Shown piece by piece: positions 25,570 to 34,861 of a stretch of 64,000 nt of DNA. The position numbers were made by a program, and so were the translations under genes. The stretch lies in NCBI RefSeq assembly GCF_003248355.1, contig NZ_QKWY01000001.1, positions 3,244,001 through 3,308,000 on the forward strand. Direction: 5' to 3'. Below the pieces are notes generated by a model. The model saw only the letters and a program-made list of their open reading frames with translations, was not told where the DNA came from and made no database searches. This stretch comes from Streptomyces sp. AC1-42W. GTDB taxonomy: Bacteria > Actinomycetota > Actinomycetes > Streptomycetales > Streptomycetaceae. Position 1 is the first letter of the stretch; every line of letters starts with the position of its first letter.

Positions 25570-28500
25570 GATGTTGTTACCTGGACACCTCATGCCCCGT
25601 TAGCCCGGATGGGCGGCCAGATGTGCCGTCAGACGGGGCCGTTCCGGAGGTGGCTGTGCGGGTCCTGCACCATCGTCGCGAGGACGGCTCGCATCGGGTC
25701 GAACTGCTCGACGACACGGGCGAGCCGATCGAAGTCGTCTCGGGGTTCCTGCGCTTCCTCGGTGCGAGGAACTGCTCGCCGAACACCCTCGTGTCGTACG
25801 CGTACGACCTTCGGCACCTGTGGCGGTTCTTCGGCGAGCGCGGTCTGACCTGGGATGTGTTCGCTCCACCGCATGCGATTCCGCTGCTGGAGTACCTGCG
25901 CACGGTCCCCTCTCGCCGCCCGCGGCAGCGCATGGTGCTCACCGTCGCTACGGCCGACGCGGACGGTCCGGCCACGAAGCTCGCAGCGACCACGGTGAAC
26001 CGGATCCTGGCGGCGGTGTCCTCCTTCTACGAGTACGCCATCCTTGCTGGCCTGCTGGACCGGGCGAACCCGATTGAGAAGCGCCCGGACCCCGCCCTGC
26101 AGCGGGTCTCCGAGCGCCACCGCCCGTTCATGGGCAGGGCCAGCCGCCAGCGGCCAGTGCGCCGCGCGGTCCGGGTCAAGACCGTCCAGGCTCTGCCCCG
26201 GCCTCTGGACGATGCCCAGGTCGAGGCCCTGCTCGCCGAGCTGCGGTCAACACGCGACCGGGCACTGGTGTTGCTGATGCTCCAGGGCGGCCTGCGTCCC
26301 AGGGAAGCCCTCGGGCTGCACCTGGAGGACATCGCCTACGGCCGCCGGCGCGTCGTGGTCCGTCACCGCGACGACCATCCGAAGGGCGCACGGTCGAAGT
26401 CCCGTTACGAGCGCGTGGTCGACCTTCACGAGCCCGAGGCCCTGGCCACGGTCAGCGCCTACGTGATGGGCGACCGGCCCATCGATGCGGAGAGCCCGCT
26501 GGTGTTCCTCATCGGCGGCCATGGCGCTCGGAGGCTGGAACCACTCGGCTACGACGGGCTGGTGCGGATGTTTGCCCGTGCCTGCACCCGGGCCGGGGTT
26601 CGCGAGCCGTGGGTGACCCCGCACGCCCTGCGTCACACCCACGCCACACGCATGTGGGAGGGCGGGATGAGGGAGCTCACGCTGCAGAAACGCCTTGGTC
26701 ACACCTCGCCCGAATCGACTCGTATTTACACCCGGGTCTCCGATCCGGCCGTCGTCGCCGAGTACAACCGCGCCCTCGTCAGGAACGACGCACCGACGCA
26801 GGGGGCGCAGTGAGGTCGAAAGGCGTTTCCACAGCCGCGATGCTGGCCAGTCCCGGGGCCATTCCTCAGCAGCGGCGTCCCCGACGGCACTGCCCCGACG
26901 AGGAATGGCGCTCCTACGTCCAAGGTCAGGGCGGCAACCGGCAGTACCAGCTTCAGAAGCTGCGGTTCCGGCGCCAGTTCATCGACCGGTGGCCCAAGCT
27001 CGCCGGCTGGTTCGGCGCCCCGCTGGTCGAACGGGTCGGCCGGCTGCACGGCGAGCCCTTCCACCGTCCGTCCCATCCGGTGTCCTTCCGGGCCCGCACC
27101 TACCTGGTCTATCTCGGACTGCGTGGCTACACGACGTTCGACTACCCGTGGCTGTTCGCCCCCGGACAGCTCGCCATCGTCGAGCTGGCCGCCGCTCTGG
27201 GCATTGACCTGGGCGCAAAGGAGCTCGTCGACGACGCGATCGGCTTGGGGTTCAACCCGAACTCCGCACGTCAAGCCATGCACTGGTCCGTCAGCCGCAT
27301 CGCTCTTCACACCGGCGTCTTCGACGTCGCCGCAATCACCGAAGACCACATCGCCGAGGCCTTGCAGGCCATCCGGTTCTTCGCCGACCACCCGGACCTG
27401 GAACGCTTCTACCCGTCGAGGCAGCGCTATCTGGAGGGCGCCGCCAAGAACTGGGTCACCCACCTCCACCAGCTGCAGGTCGTGCTCTTCCACCGCGGCC
27501 AGGTGTCCACCCACCCCCGCAAGCTGATGCCCTCGTGGAAACCGCCACTGGTGCTGCCACCGCGGATGCAGGCCGTCGCCGAGAAGTGGCTCGCGGCCCG
27601 CAGACTGACCGACCGCCCGGTGACAGTGGACAAGCTGGAACTCGCGGTTCGCCGCTTCGGCGACTGGCTCGGCGAACACCACCCCGAGATCGTCACGTTC
27701 GCCGATGTCACCCGCGAGCACTGCCTCGCCTGGCTCCAGCACATCGCCGAGGAACCAACCGAGCGGACCGGGAAGCCCCTCGGAGTCGTCTCGCGGATTC
27801 AGCGGGCCTCCGGCCTGGGCCAGTTCTTCCGTGACACCGCGGTGTGGCAGTGGGACGACGTCCCCGGGCACAGCCTCATCGGTCCCGGCGACTCACCGAA
27901 ATCACCGATCAAGGTCCCCCGCTTCATCCCGGACGACGAGCTGGACCGGTTGATGCCCGTGATCGACACCATCGCCTGCCCCTTCCAGCGCGCTGCCCTG
28001 CTGGTCGCCCGTTGGTCCGGAGCCCGCCGGGACGAGATCCGCCGCCTGCCCCTCGACTGCCTGGATCGCTACCCGGACGGCACCGCCCGGCTGCGGCTGC
28101 CCGCCAGCAAGACCTACAAGGAACGCGTCGTGCCCCGGCACGACGACGCGGCGGACGCCCTCCAGAAGGTCATCGACCTGCGCAGGCAGGGCCGCGAACG
28201 CCCCTTCACCGACGAGCTGACCGGGCAACCGGTGCGCTACCTCTTCATGCAGCACGGCAAGCTGCTGTCGACGTACTACCTGTTCGACACCCCGATCCAG
28301 GCAGCCTGCAGGGCCGTCGGGCTGGTCCGTCCCGGCGGACGTGGCGGCACCGGCCGCGGCACCGTCACCGCCCACCGCTTCCGTCATTCCGTGGGCACTC
28401 AGCTGGCTGAGCGAGGCGCCAAGCTCCACACGATCATGAAGGTCCTCGGACACTCCAGCGTGTCCATGGCCCTCGTCTATGCGCAGATCAACGACCAGGA

Positions 28501-28923
28501 AGTCCTCCGCGACTACAAGGCCGTCCTCGAACCCGGCGCCAACATCGCCGGCCCCGCCTCCGAGGAACTGAAGTCAGGCGCTCTGCCAGAGGAAGCCGTC
28601 GACTGGCTGAAGACGAACTTCTTCAAGACCGAACTCGAACTCGGGCACTGCCTGCGGCTCCCCGCCGAGGGACCCTGCGAGTGCGATCTCTACCTGACCT
28701 GCGCGAAGTTCGTCACGACCCCGGTCTACGCGCCACGGCTACGGGCGCGACGCAAGGGCGAGAACGCCCTCGCCACCGACGCCGCCAACCACGGCTGGGC
28801 GCGCGAAGTCGAGCGACACCACTGCACCGTCGGCCGTATCGAGAAGCTCCTGAACGACCTCGGCCAGCCGCTCGAAGACCCCACCGACACCCTGGAGGAG
28901 AGCCACCTTGACTTGTCCACATA
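25570..28923 (+). mobile_element. Tn554-like element with two tyrosine recombinases
   Basis: The block of about 3354 bp inserted in the Tn3 gene carries only two overlapping recombinase genes. Excising exactly 25570-28923 rejoins CAT GGC to ATC ACC and restores the Tn3 frame with no target duplication, as expected for tyrosine-recombinase elements of the Tn554 type. The ends carry an imperfect inverted match: GATGTTGTTACCTGGACA at the left, and GATTATGTGGACAAG when the right end is read on the other strand. No third (TnpC-like) gene or passenger gene is present. Confidence 0.72.
25623..26813 (+). CDS. Tyrosine recombinase (Tn554 TnpA-like)
   Basis: This 396-residue site-specific recombinase starts at a GTG. 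An N-terminal SAM-like core-binding domain (LRFLGARNCSPNTLVSYAYD) spans about residues 40-150. The catalytic domain holds the Arg in QGGLRPREALGL, HALRHTHATRMW (HxxR), LGHTSPESTRIYTRV (second His and nucleophile Tyr). All catalytic residues are present. It overlaps the next gene by GTGA, so the two recombinases are translationally coupled and probably act together on the element's ends. Confidence 0.87.
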   Translation: MPSDGAVPEVAVRVLHHRREDGSHRVELLDDTGEPIEVVSGFLRFLGARNCSPNTLVSYAYDLRHLWRFFGERGLTWDVFAPPHAIPLLEYLRTVPSRRPRQRMVLTVATADADGPATKLAATTVNRILAAVSSFYEYAILAGLLDRANPIEKRPDPALQRVSERHRPFMGRASRQRPVRRAVRVKTVQALPRPLDDAQVEALLAELRSTRDRALVLLMLQGGLRPREALGLHLEDIAYGRRRVVVRHRDDHPKGARSKSRYERVVDLHEPEALATVSAYVMGDRPIDAESPLVFLIGGHGARRLEPLGYDGLVRMFARACTRAGVREPWVTPHALRHTHATRMWEGGMRELTLQKRLGHTSPESTRIYTRVSDPAVVAEYNRALVRNDAPTQGAQ

Positions 28924-28924
28924 A
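26810..28924 (+). CDS. Large tyrosine recombinase (Tn554 TnpB-like)
   Basis: This 704-residue protein starts at the GTG at 26810, which overlaps the stop of the preceding recombinase. The first about 300 residues are a long helical domain without a catalytic motif. A core-binding domain lies near 240-330. The catalytic domain near 370-560 shows RWSGARRDEIRRLPL (Arg), TAHRFRHSVGTQLAERG (HxxR) and LGHSSVSMALVYAQI (second His, Tyr). A C-terminal domain with CDLYLTCAKFVTTP-type Cys residues (CECDLYLTC) may bind metal, as in Tn554 TnpB relatives. The stop codon coincides with the right end of the element. Confidence 0.85.
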   Translation: MRSKGVSTAAMLASPGAIPQQRRPRRHCPDEEWRSYVQGQGGNRQYQLQKLRFRRQFIDRWPKLAGWFGAPLVERVGRLHGEPFHRPSHPVSFRARTYLVYLGLRGYTTFDYPWLFAPGQLAIVELAAALGIDLGAKELVDDAIGLGFNPNSARQAMHWSVSRIALHTGVFDVAAITEDHIAEALQAIRFFADHPDLERFYPSRQRYLEGAAKNWVTHLHQLQVVLFHRGQVSTHPRKLMPSWKPPLVLPPRMQAVAEKWLAARRLTDRPVTVDKLELAVRRFGDWLGEHHPEIVTFADVTREHCLAWLQHIAEEPTERTGKPLGVVSRIQRASGLGQFFRDTAVWQWDDVPGHSLIGPGDSPKSPIKVPRFIPDDELDRLMPVIDTIACPFQRAALLVARWSGARRDEIRRLPLDCLDRYPDGTARLRLPASKTYKERVVPRHDDAADALQKVIDLRRQGRERPFTDELTGQPVRYLFMQHGKLLSTYYLFDTPIQAACRAVGLVRPGGRGGTGRGTVTAHRFRHSVGTQLAERGAKLHTIMKVLGHSSVSMALVYAQINDQEVLRDYKAVLEPGANIAGPASEELKSGALPEEAVDWLKTNFFKTELELGHCLRLPAEGPCECDLYLTCAKFVTTPVYAPRLRARRKGENALATDAANHGWAREVERHHCTVGRIEKLLNDLGQPLEDPTDTLEESHLDLST

Positions 28925-29579
28925 TCACCCTGGTCAACTTCGGCCTGTTCGACCTGGTCGGCAAACAGCTCTCCCCGCGCATCCGCGACCTGGGCAAGAT
29001 CACGCAGTACCGGATGGGCGCCAAGGCCGACTACTGAGGAGCGGTTCCCGAAAGCAGGACCGCTACTGACGAAGAAGGCCAACCTTGGCCTGGTCGCCGA
29101 CCACTGGGACGACCTGCTCCGTCTCGCAGGGTCAGTGAAGTACGGGCACGCCACCGCATCCCTGATCGTCGGCAAACTCTCCGCCTCCTCCCGGCAGAAT
29201 GCGCTGGCCGCCGCGCTCAAGGGGTACGGGGCCATCAGGAGGACGATCTACGCGGCGAAGTACCTCTCCGACGAGGGCTACCGGCGCAAGATCGCCCGCC
29301 AGCTGAATAAGGGCGAGTCGCTGCACGCCCTGCGCCGCCAGCTTCACTACGCCCGCGAGGGCAAGGTCACCCGCCGCCAGCCCGAGCAGCAGAACGAGCA
29401 GGCATGGTGCCTGACCGTCGTGACGAACTCGGTCGTCTGCTGGCACACCGAGTACATGGGCCTGGCCGTGGGCGAACTGCGCGAAGCGGGCCGCGAGGTG
29501 GACGCCGAGGTCCTGGCGCATATCTCCCTGGCCCGCAGCTCGGTGGTCAACTACTACGGCTCCATCACCGTCGACTAGA
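28924..29579 (+). pseudogene. tnpA: Tn3-family TnpA, third piece
   Basis: The sequence resumes with ITLVNFGLFDLVGKQLSPRI through MGAKADY. A one-base insertion near 29038 moves to the next frame (ERFPKAGPLLTKKANLGLVA). It continues with ARQLNKGESLHALRRQLHYA (containing the catalytic Glu region) and HISLARSSVVNYYGSITVD, and is cut at 29574-29579 by the IS1634-like element. Confidence 0.82.
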
Positions 29580-31355
29580 CCCGTACTTCGCGGGTGACCG
29601 TTTCAGGTCTGTGGCCAGCGGGTTTGTCCGATGTCGGTGTCGAGGAGGTCGAGGAGGTGGAGTTGGACGCCGCGGTTGATCTGGACGGTTGGCGGGTCGG
29701 TGACGTTTCCGATCCGGAGGGTGAGTTCGCCGAGGTGGTAGAGGATCATGCGGCCGGTAGGGCGGACCCGTCGGTTGTCCGGGTAGAGGCCGGCCATGGT
29801 CTCGTCGGGGCCCAGAGCGCGTCTGACCTGCCGCTCAATCAGACAGAAGACGAGCAGGGCCAGGCAGATGACCTGGATGAGCGCGGCGACGCGCCGGTTG
29901 TGCTGCACGAAGACCGGTGCGACCGCGAGGGGGCCCTTGAAGTCGTGGTAGCGCCGCTCGACGGTGCCCTGGCCCTTGTACTGAATCAGGACGTGGGCGG
30001 GTCCGGCCTTCTCGGCCGGGACGCTGGTGATCAGCGCCCACCAGCCGTCAACGGCGGCTTCGGCTTCCAGCACGTCCTGGTCGAAGTGCCAGGTGAGGCC
30101 CGGGGTGCCCTGCTCGTCGGCGGTGATCTGCCAGCGCAGGCAGGAGGTGACACGGCGCTTGGCGGTGACGACGCCGATCCGGGCGACGATCTTCTCCCGG
30201 GTCTTGTAGTGCCGTCCGCCTGCCGCACCGGCGAGCTTGTCGAGGTCTTCGGCGGCCTTGGCCAGTCGCTTGGCCCGGGCCGCCCGCTGGCCGGCCGCGA
30301 CGGCGGTGGAATGCACCAGGATCCGGCGCACCGTCAGCGACGGGTCGCTTTTGCGGCGCCCGGTCAGCGTGTGAATGTCCTCCAGGACTCGGTAGGTCTC
30401 CCGTTCCGTCTCCGGTTTCCTCTCGTCCCGCCCGGGCACCCAGTCGACGGCCTGCGCCTGCTGGGGATCCAGGACCGCGTAGACCTCGTCCTTGATCTGC
30501 GCGGCCGGGACGGGCGCGATGAACTCCACACCGGCCTCAAGCAGGGCGGTGATGTTGGAGTAGGACACCAGTTTGGAGTCGGCGACCATCAGAAACTCGT
30601 GGGTGCCGGCCATCGACCGCAGGTCTTTCATCGCCCCGACGACCTGGCTGACCTCGGCCGCGGCGCCGTCGAAGACCCGGGAGTGGACGGGGATACCGCC
30701 GTCGGCCGAGACCGCGAGCCCGGACTGGATCTGTTTCAGATCCACGCGCCGGTCCTTTGGATGCCCGTTGCAGGCGATGAGCGGGTACCGCTCGTCCTGC
30801 TCCTCGGCAGGGAAAGCGCCATGGACGGACATGCTGGTCATGTCCCAGTGCAGCCGCGAGACATCGATCCCGAACTCGGTGATCGCCCGAGCGCCGACCG
30901 TGCCCGCGATGACCTCCAGCTTCGGAGCGATCGCGTCCAGGGCGCGGGCCAGGCGGTCATCATTGAGGAGGTCCGGCGTGATACCGAAGACCTCCTCCAC
31001 CGCCCAGGTCCTCGCCCAGTCCCCGACGCGCACCAGTGGTGCGGGCGAGGTCAGCCGGTTGGCCACCAGTGCCTCGATGACCTGCCCGTGCGTCAGATGG
31101 GCGCTCGCACCGCCTGGACACACTTCGTCGACGATCCCCGCGACGTCCAGCCGGCGCAGAAACTCGGCAGCGACAGGCAGAGCGCCCAGACGCTTCTCCA
31201 CCACGGACGTCACCACCACTTCAAGGCGCTGACGCTCAGATCGTGGCCGCGGGGACCGGGAAGTCATCGACACATCCGGACCAACGCCATACGACCGGCC
31301 CGGGACACTCCCAGACCGGTCACACCATACGAATCAACGACCCGCGAAGTACGGG
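29580..31355 (-). mobile_element. IS1634-family insertion sequence with 6-bp target duplication
   Basis: Terminal inverted repeats CCCGTACTTCGCGGGT (29580-29595) and ACCCGCGAAGTACGGG (31340-31355) are perfect. ACTAGA is duplicated at 29574-29579 and 31356-31361. An older, eroded relative lies at 11895-12096. Confidence 0.9.
29603..31273 (-). CDS. IS1634-family transposase
   Basis: This 556-residue DDE transposase of the IS4 superfamily has an N-terminal domain with VEKRLGALPVAAEFLRRLDV and catalytic regions WDMTSMSVHGAFP (first Asp), HEFLMVADSKLVSYSNI (second Asp) and a C-terminal VERRYHDFKGPLAVAPVFVQ (Glu helix) block. An uninterrupted frame between perfect terminal repeats suggests a recent, probably active insertion. 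Confidence 0.87.
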   Translation of the reverse strand: MSMTSRSPRPRSERQRLEVVVTSVVEKRLGALPVAAEFLRRLDVAGIVDEVCPGGASAHLTHGQVIEALVANRLTSPAPLVRVGDWARTWAVEEVFGITPDLLNDDRLARALDAIAPKLEVIAGTVGARAITEFGIDVSRLHWDMTSMSVHGAFPAEEQDERYPLIACNGHPKDRRVDLKQIQSGLAVSADGGIPVHSRVFDGAAAEVSQVVGAMKDLRSMAGTHEFLMVADSKLVSYSNITALLEAGVEFIAPVPAAQIKDEVYAVLDPQQAQAVDWVPGRDERKPETERETYRVLEDIHTLTGRRKSDPSLTVRRILVHSTAVAAGQRAARAKRLAKAAEDLDKLAGAAGGRHYKTREKIVARIGVVTAKRRVTSCLRWQITADEQGTPGLTWHFDQDVLEAEAAVDGWWALITSVPAEKAGPAHVLIQYKGQGTVERRYHDFKGPLAVAPVFVQHNRRVAALIQVICLALLVFCLIERQVRRALGPDETMAGLYPDNRRVRPTGRMILYHLGELTLRIGNVTDPPTVQINRGVQLHLLDLLDTDIGQTRWPQT

Positions 31356-31361
31356 ACTAGA

Positions 31362-31443
31362 AGCACGAACTCGCCCAGCTCGATGACCAAGGACACCGGC
31401 CGCTGCGGACCATCACGGCCGACGATGCTGCCGCCGGGCTGTA
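31362..31443 (+). pseudogene. tnpA: Tn3-family TnpA, C-terminal piece
   Basis: After the right target duplication the Tn3 frame resumes: KHELAQLDDQGHRPLRTITA, DDAAAGL, stop. Together with the piece ending at 29579 it completes the usual Tn3 C-terminus. Confidence 0.72.
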
Positions 31444-31673
31444 GAGCGGCGATCGGCCCCGAACCCGTAGGGTCGGCCCGACCTCGCGGCGAGAAGATGC
31501 GGGCAACGGAAGACGGCGGAGAGACCCGTCCGACAGAGGTGCGTGCCTGCGAAAGGGGGTTCTGAACTGCTGTGGGCTGAGCGCGTATGAGTGAGCTGTA
31601 GTGCTTGGGGGTGAGTGGTGGGGGTGTGGGGGGAATGCGGGTTCCGGGGTCGGATGGGTGACCTTGTGGGGGG

Positions 31674-32008
31674 TTGCTCGTTGTGCTGGGTGGTGTGGTG
31701 GCCGGTCGTGGGCGGGGTGTGTTGGTGGGCGATGTGCGGGAGGTGGCGGCGTCGTTCGTGGTGGCTGGGCCGTCGGGGGTGGCGGTGCGGGGCCGTCTCA
31801 AGCACCTCACCGGGCAGGACGAGCGGGTGCTGCGGGCTGTCGGCGCGTATCAGGGTGGGCTGGCGTCGTGGGATCTGAAGGCCCGGTGCGCGGATGGCTT
31901 GGACCACGATGCTGAGTCGTGGGCTGTGCGTAAGCGTGGGTTGACGGGGGTGTCGTCGTCGCGGATCGCGGGGGCGATCACGAAGGCGTCGCATGATCAG
32001 TGGGCTCT
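31674..32008 (+). pseudogene. TnpB-like protein, N-terminal piece (interrupted by IS110-family element)
   Basis: This encodes SFVVAGPSGVAVRGRLKHLT, EDERVLRAVGAY-like and DHDAESWAVRKRGLTGVSS segments up to ASHDQWAL, where the sequence breaks at GCTCT (32004-32008). The downstream half resumes at 33449 in frame. The exact start is uncertain (TTG at 31674 or a later GTG). An upstream TAG at 31440-31443 belongs to the Tn3 gene. Confidence 0.65.
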
Positions 32009-32233
32009 ACCTTCTTGATCGGGTTGATCGAGCCATTCGTAGGGTTGGGTCGCCCAGGGGTGCTGGGTGTGGCTATCAGTGGGCTGCCGTTTCGTGGCTA
32101 CCATCGCTTCGCCGCCCGGCGCCCCACGACGACTCGGCCGCCGATTAGGAAGTGCGAACAAGTCGCTGTGTAGAGCAATGCCGGCGAGGTCGTCCGTGGT
32201 ACGAACAGCACGCACACGTACGTCAGGAGCACG
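32009..32233 (+). ncRNA. Candidate bridge RNA region of the IS110-family element
   Basis: The 225 bases between the left boundary and the transposase ATG contain no gene. IS110-family elements are known to encode a bridge RNA in a non-coding end that specifies donor and target loops. Several short inverted repeats are visible (for example around 32110-32150), but I could not fold the segment or define loops. Assignment rests on position only. Confidence 0.35.
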
Positions 32234-33430
32234 ATGAGCCGGATATGGGCGGGGATCGACAGTGGCAAGGGCCATCATCACGGCCTCGCGCTGGACGCCG
32301 GGGGCAAGACCCTGCTGTCGCGGCGGGTCGCCAACGATGAGCCCGAGCTGCTGAAGTTGATCGGTGACGTCCTCGACCTGGCCGACGGCCGCCAGGTGAC
32401 CTGGGCCATCGATATGACCGGCGGGGAGCCCGCGCTGCTGCTGGCTCTGCTGATCAACCACGGCCAGGAAGTCCTTTACATCCCCGGCCGTCTGGTGAAC
32501 CGGGCATCCGACGGCTACCGCGGCGAGGGCAAGACCGACGCCCGCGACGCCTACGTGATCGCCGACCAGGCCCGGATGCGTCGTGACCTGCGGCCCATCC
32601 GCCCCGGTGACGAAGCCGCCATCGAACTCAAGCTGCTGACCGGACGCCGTGCCGACCTGGTCGAAGACCGCACCCGCGTGGTGAACCGGCTGCGCGGCAC
32701 CCTGCTGAGCATGTTCCCGGCCCTTGAGCGTGCCTTGGACGTGACCAACACCGGCCCGCTCAGGCTGCTGACGGGCTGCCAGGCTCCGGCCGCGATCCGC
32801 CGCGCCGGGACCGCGCGGCTGACCAAATGGCTGGCCAACCGCAAGGTCCGCAACGCAAGAGCCTTGGCCGAAACAGCAGTTGAGGCCGCCGAGCGACAGC
32901 ACACCGCCGTCCCCGGGGAGAAGACCACCGCCAAGCTGGTCCACACCCTGGCCGAGGAGGTGATGGCCCTCAACGAGCAGATCTCCGAGATGGACAAGCT
33001 CATCGAGGGCCGGTTTCGCGAGCACGAACTCGCCGACATAGTCCAGAGCGTCCCGGGCATCGGCACCGTGCTCGGTGCCGAGTTCCTCGCCGCTATCGGC
33101 GGCAGCCTGGACGACTTCGGCTCCCCGGACGCCCTGGCGGCCTTCGCCGGCGTCGCCCCCGCCCCTCGCGACTCGGGCAAGGTCAGTGGCAACCTCCACC
33201 GGCCGCTCAATTACCACCGAAGACTCCAGCGCGTCTTCTACACCTCCGCGCTGGTCAGCGTCCGCTACGACCCGAACTCGCGGAAGTTCTACGACCGCAA
33301 ACGCGCCGAGGGGAAGAAGCACGTCCAAGCCGTGCTCGCCCTCGCCCGCCGACGCGTCAACGTCCTGTGGGCCCTGATCCGTGACCGACGGTGCTATCAA
33401 GTCACACCCTCAGCGACTGCGGCCGTTTGA
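32234..33430 (+). CDS. IS110-family transposase
   Basis: This 398-residue DEDD recombinase has an N-terminal RuvC-like domain with IWAGIDSGKGHHHGLALD (Asp9), WAIDMTGGEPALLLALL, and KTDARDAYVIADQARM (paired Asp). A coiled-coil linker spans about residues 190-255. The C-terminal Transposase_20 domain has QSVPGIGTVLGAEFLAAIG and a catalytic-Ser region near SGKVSGNLHRPLNYHRRL. Start ATG at 32234. The frame is intact, so the element is plausibly mobile. Confidence 0.88.
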   Translation: MSRIWAGIDSGKGHHHGLALDAGGKTLLSRRVANDEPELLKLIGDVLDLADGRQVTWAIDMTGGEPALLLALLINHGQEVLYIPGRLVNRASDGYRGEGKTDARDAYVIADQARMRRDLRPIRPGDEAAIELKLLTGRRADLVEDRTRVVNRLRGTLLSMFPALERALDVTNTGPLRLLTGCQAPAAIRRAGTARLTKWLANRKVRNARALAETAVEAAERQHTAVPGEKTTAKLVHTLAEEVMALNEQISEMDKLIEGRFREHELADIVQSVPGIGTVLGAEFLAAIGGSLDDFGSPDALAAFAGVAPAPRDSGKVSGNLHRPLNYHRRLQRVFYTSALVSVRYDPNSRKFYDRKRAEGKKHVQAVLALARRRVNVLWALIRDRRCYQVTPSATAAV

Positions 33431-33448
33431 CAACAGCATTAGGAAGCG

Positions 33449-34834
33449 CTGGCGAGGCGGTGCCTTGCCGCCCATATCCGCTCCTTGGAGGCCGGGATCA
33501 GGACCTTGCGGCACCGGTTGTCGCTCCCGGTCGGGTCGAAGGGCACGAGGCGTGCGGCGGGTGGCTACCGGTCCCGGGGTGAGTGGTTCCAGAAGTCCCG
33601 CCGTCTCAAAGCTTTGGAGGACCGGCACGCTGCCGCTGTCGCGGACTGGCGGTCGGGGCGGGTACGGGTCGTGCGTGGTGGGAAGCGTCTGTTGAACACG
33701 CGCCATCATCTCGCCGAGGCCGGGCTGAGCGAGGAGGAGTGGCGGGAGCGGTGGGAGGCGGAGCGGTGGTTCCTGGCGGCGGACGGCGAGTCGGGCAAGC
33801 GGTACGGGAACGAGACGATCCGCGTCACTCCGCAGGGCCGGGTCAGCATCAAGCTCCCCGCCCCCTTGGCTCACCTGGCCAACAGCAAGCATGGCCGCTA
33901 CACCCTCACTTCCAGGGTCGCCTTCGCGCACTGGGGTGCGGAGTGGGCCGACCGTGTCGAGGGCAACCGTGCTGTGGCCTACCGAATCCACTACGACACC
34001 GGGCGGGGGCGCTGGTACGTGACCGCCTCCTGGCAACGACCGGTGGTGCAGACGGTCACGTTGGAGGCGGCCAGGGCCGGGGGTGTGATCGGGGTGGACA
34101 CCAATGCCGATCACTTCGCCGCCTACCGCCTCGACCTCCATGGCAACCCGGTCGGCAACCCCCGCCGCTTCCCCTACGACCTCAGCGGATCGGCAGGGCA
34201 TCGTGACGCGCAGGTCCGCCACGCGCTCACCCGCCTCCTGCACTGGGCCACACGGTCCGGCGTCACCGCGATCGCCATCGAGGACCTGGACTTCGGGGCG
34301 GAGAAGACGCAGGAGAAGCACGGGCGCAGGAAGCGTTTCCGGCAGTTGATCTCCGGCCTGCCGACCGGCAGGCTCAAGGCCCGCCTTGTCTCCATGGCGG
34401 CCGAACACGGTCTCGCGATCATCGCGGTCGACCCGGCCTACACCTCGATGTGGGGTGGGCAGCACTGGCAGAAGCCACTGACCACACCCCACCGCACAAT
34501 GTCCCGTCACGATGCCGCCGGCATCGCGATCGGGCGACGCGCCCTCGGACACTCGATCCGGGATGGGGCATCCCCTGCTCGAACGAAGCTGAGAGCTTGG
34601 GGAAGGACGACACCGCCCCCGCACGACCGGAGTGATCGTGCGGGGCATCGGACCGTCCAGACCGCACCGGGTGCCCCAGGGCGTGAGGAACCCCGCCCCC
34701 GCGTCATCGGACCACGGACACGATCCGTGCCGCCGGACGCGACGAGAACGCGGGAAGCCAGGACACCCAAAACCGTTCGGGATGTCCGCAGCGAACAGGA
34801 ATGGGTCCAGGACTCACTCCTGCTCACTGAATAG
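33449..34834 (+). pseudogene. TnpB-like protein, C-terminal piece
   Basis: Reading resumes ARRCLAAHIRSLEAGIRTLR and continues uninterrupted for about 460 codons. The RuvC-type residues are visible: GGVIGVDTNADHFAAYRLD (Asp), TAIAIEDLDFGAEKTQEKH (Glu) and a final MSRHDAAGIAIGRRALGHS (Asp). No CxxC zinc ribbon is present in the expected place, unlike IS605 TnpB, so this belongs to the divergent actinobacterial TnpB-related group. A Pro/Arg-rich tail follows. Without excision of the IS110 element it is inactive. Confidence 0.75.
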
Positions 34835-34861
34835 GAACGGTTCTCCTGCTGTATGTGTGGG

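Larger units (their letters stand above)
22188..31443 (+). mobile_element. Tn3-family transposase gene broken into four pieces by three nested insertions
   Basis: Removing 23579-24662 (IS5-like), 25570-28923 (Tn554-like) and 29580-31355 (IS1634-like), with one copy of each target duplication, rejoins a coding sequence of about 3.0 kb. That is about 1000 codons, the usual length of Tn3 TnpA. Additional frameshifts lie near 22830 and 29038, so the gene was also decaying by point mutation. I could not identify the 38-bp terminal repeats with confidence. Confidence 0.8.
32009..33450 (+). mobile_element. IS110-family insertion sequence
   Basis: Insertion boundaries come from rejoining the TnpB-like gene. 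Upstream reads ...TGG GCT CT and downstream reads CTG GCG AGG, giving W-A-L-A-R-R when fused at a single CT dinucleotide. CT at 32007-32008 and 33449-33450 fits the core dinucleotide of IS110 elements. There are no inverted repeats, as usual for the family. Confidence 0.78.
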
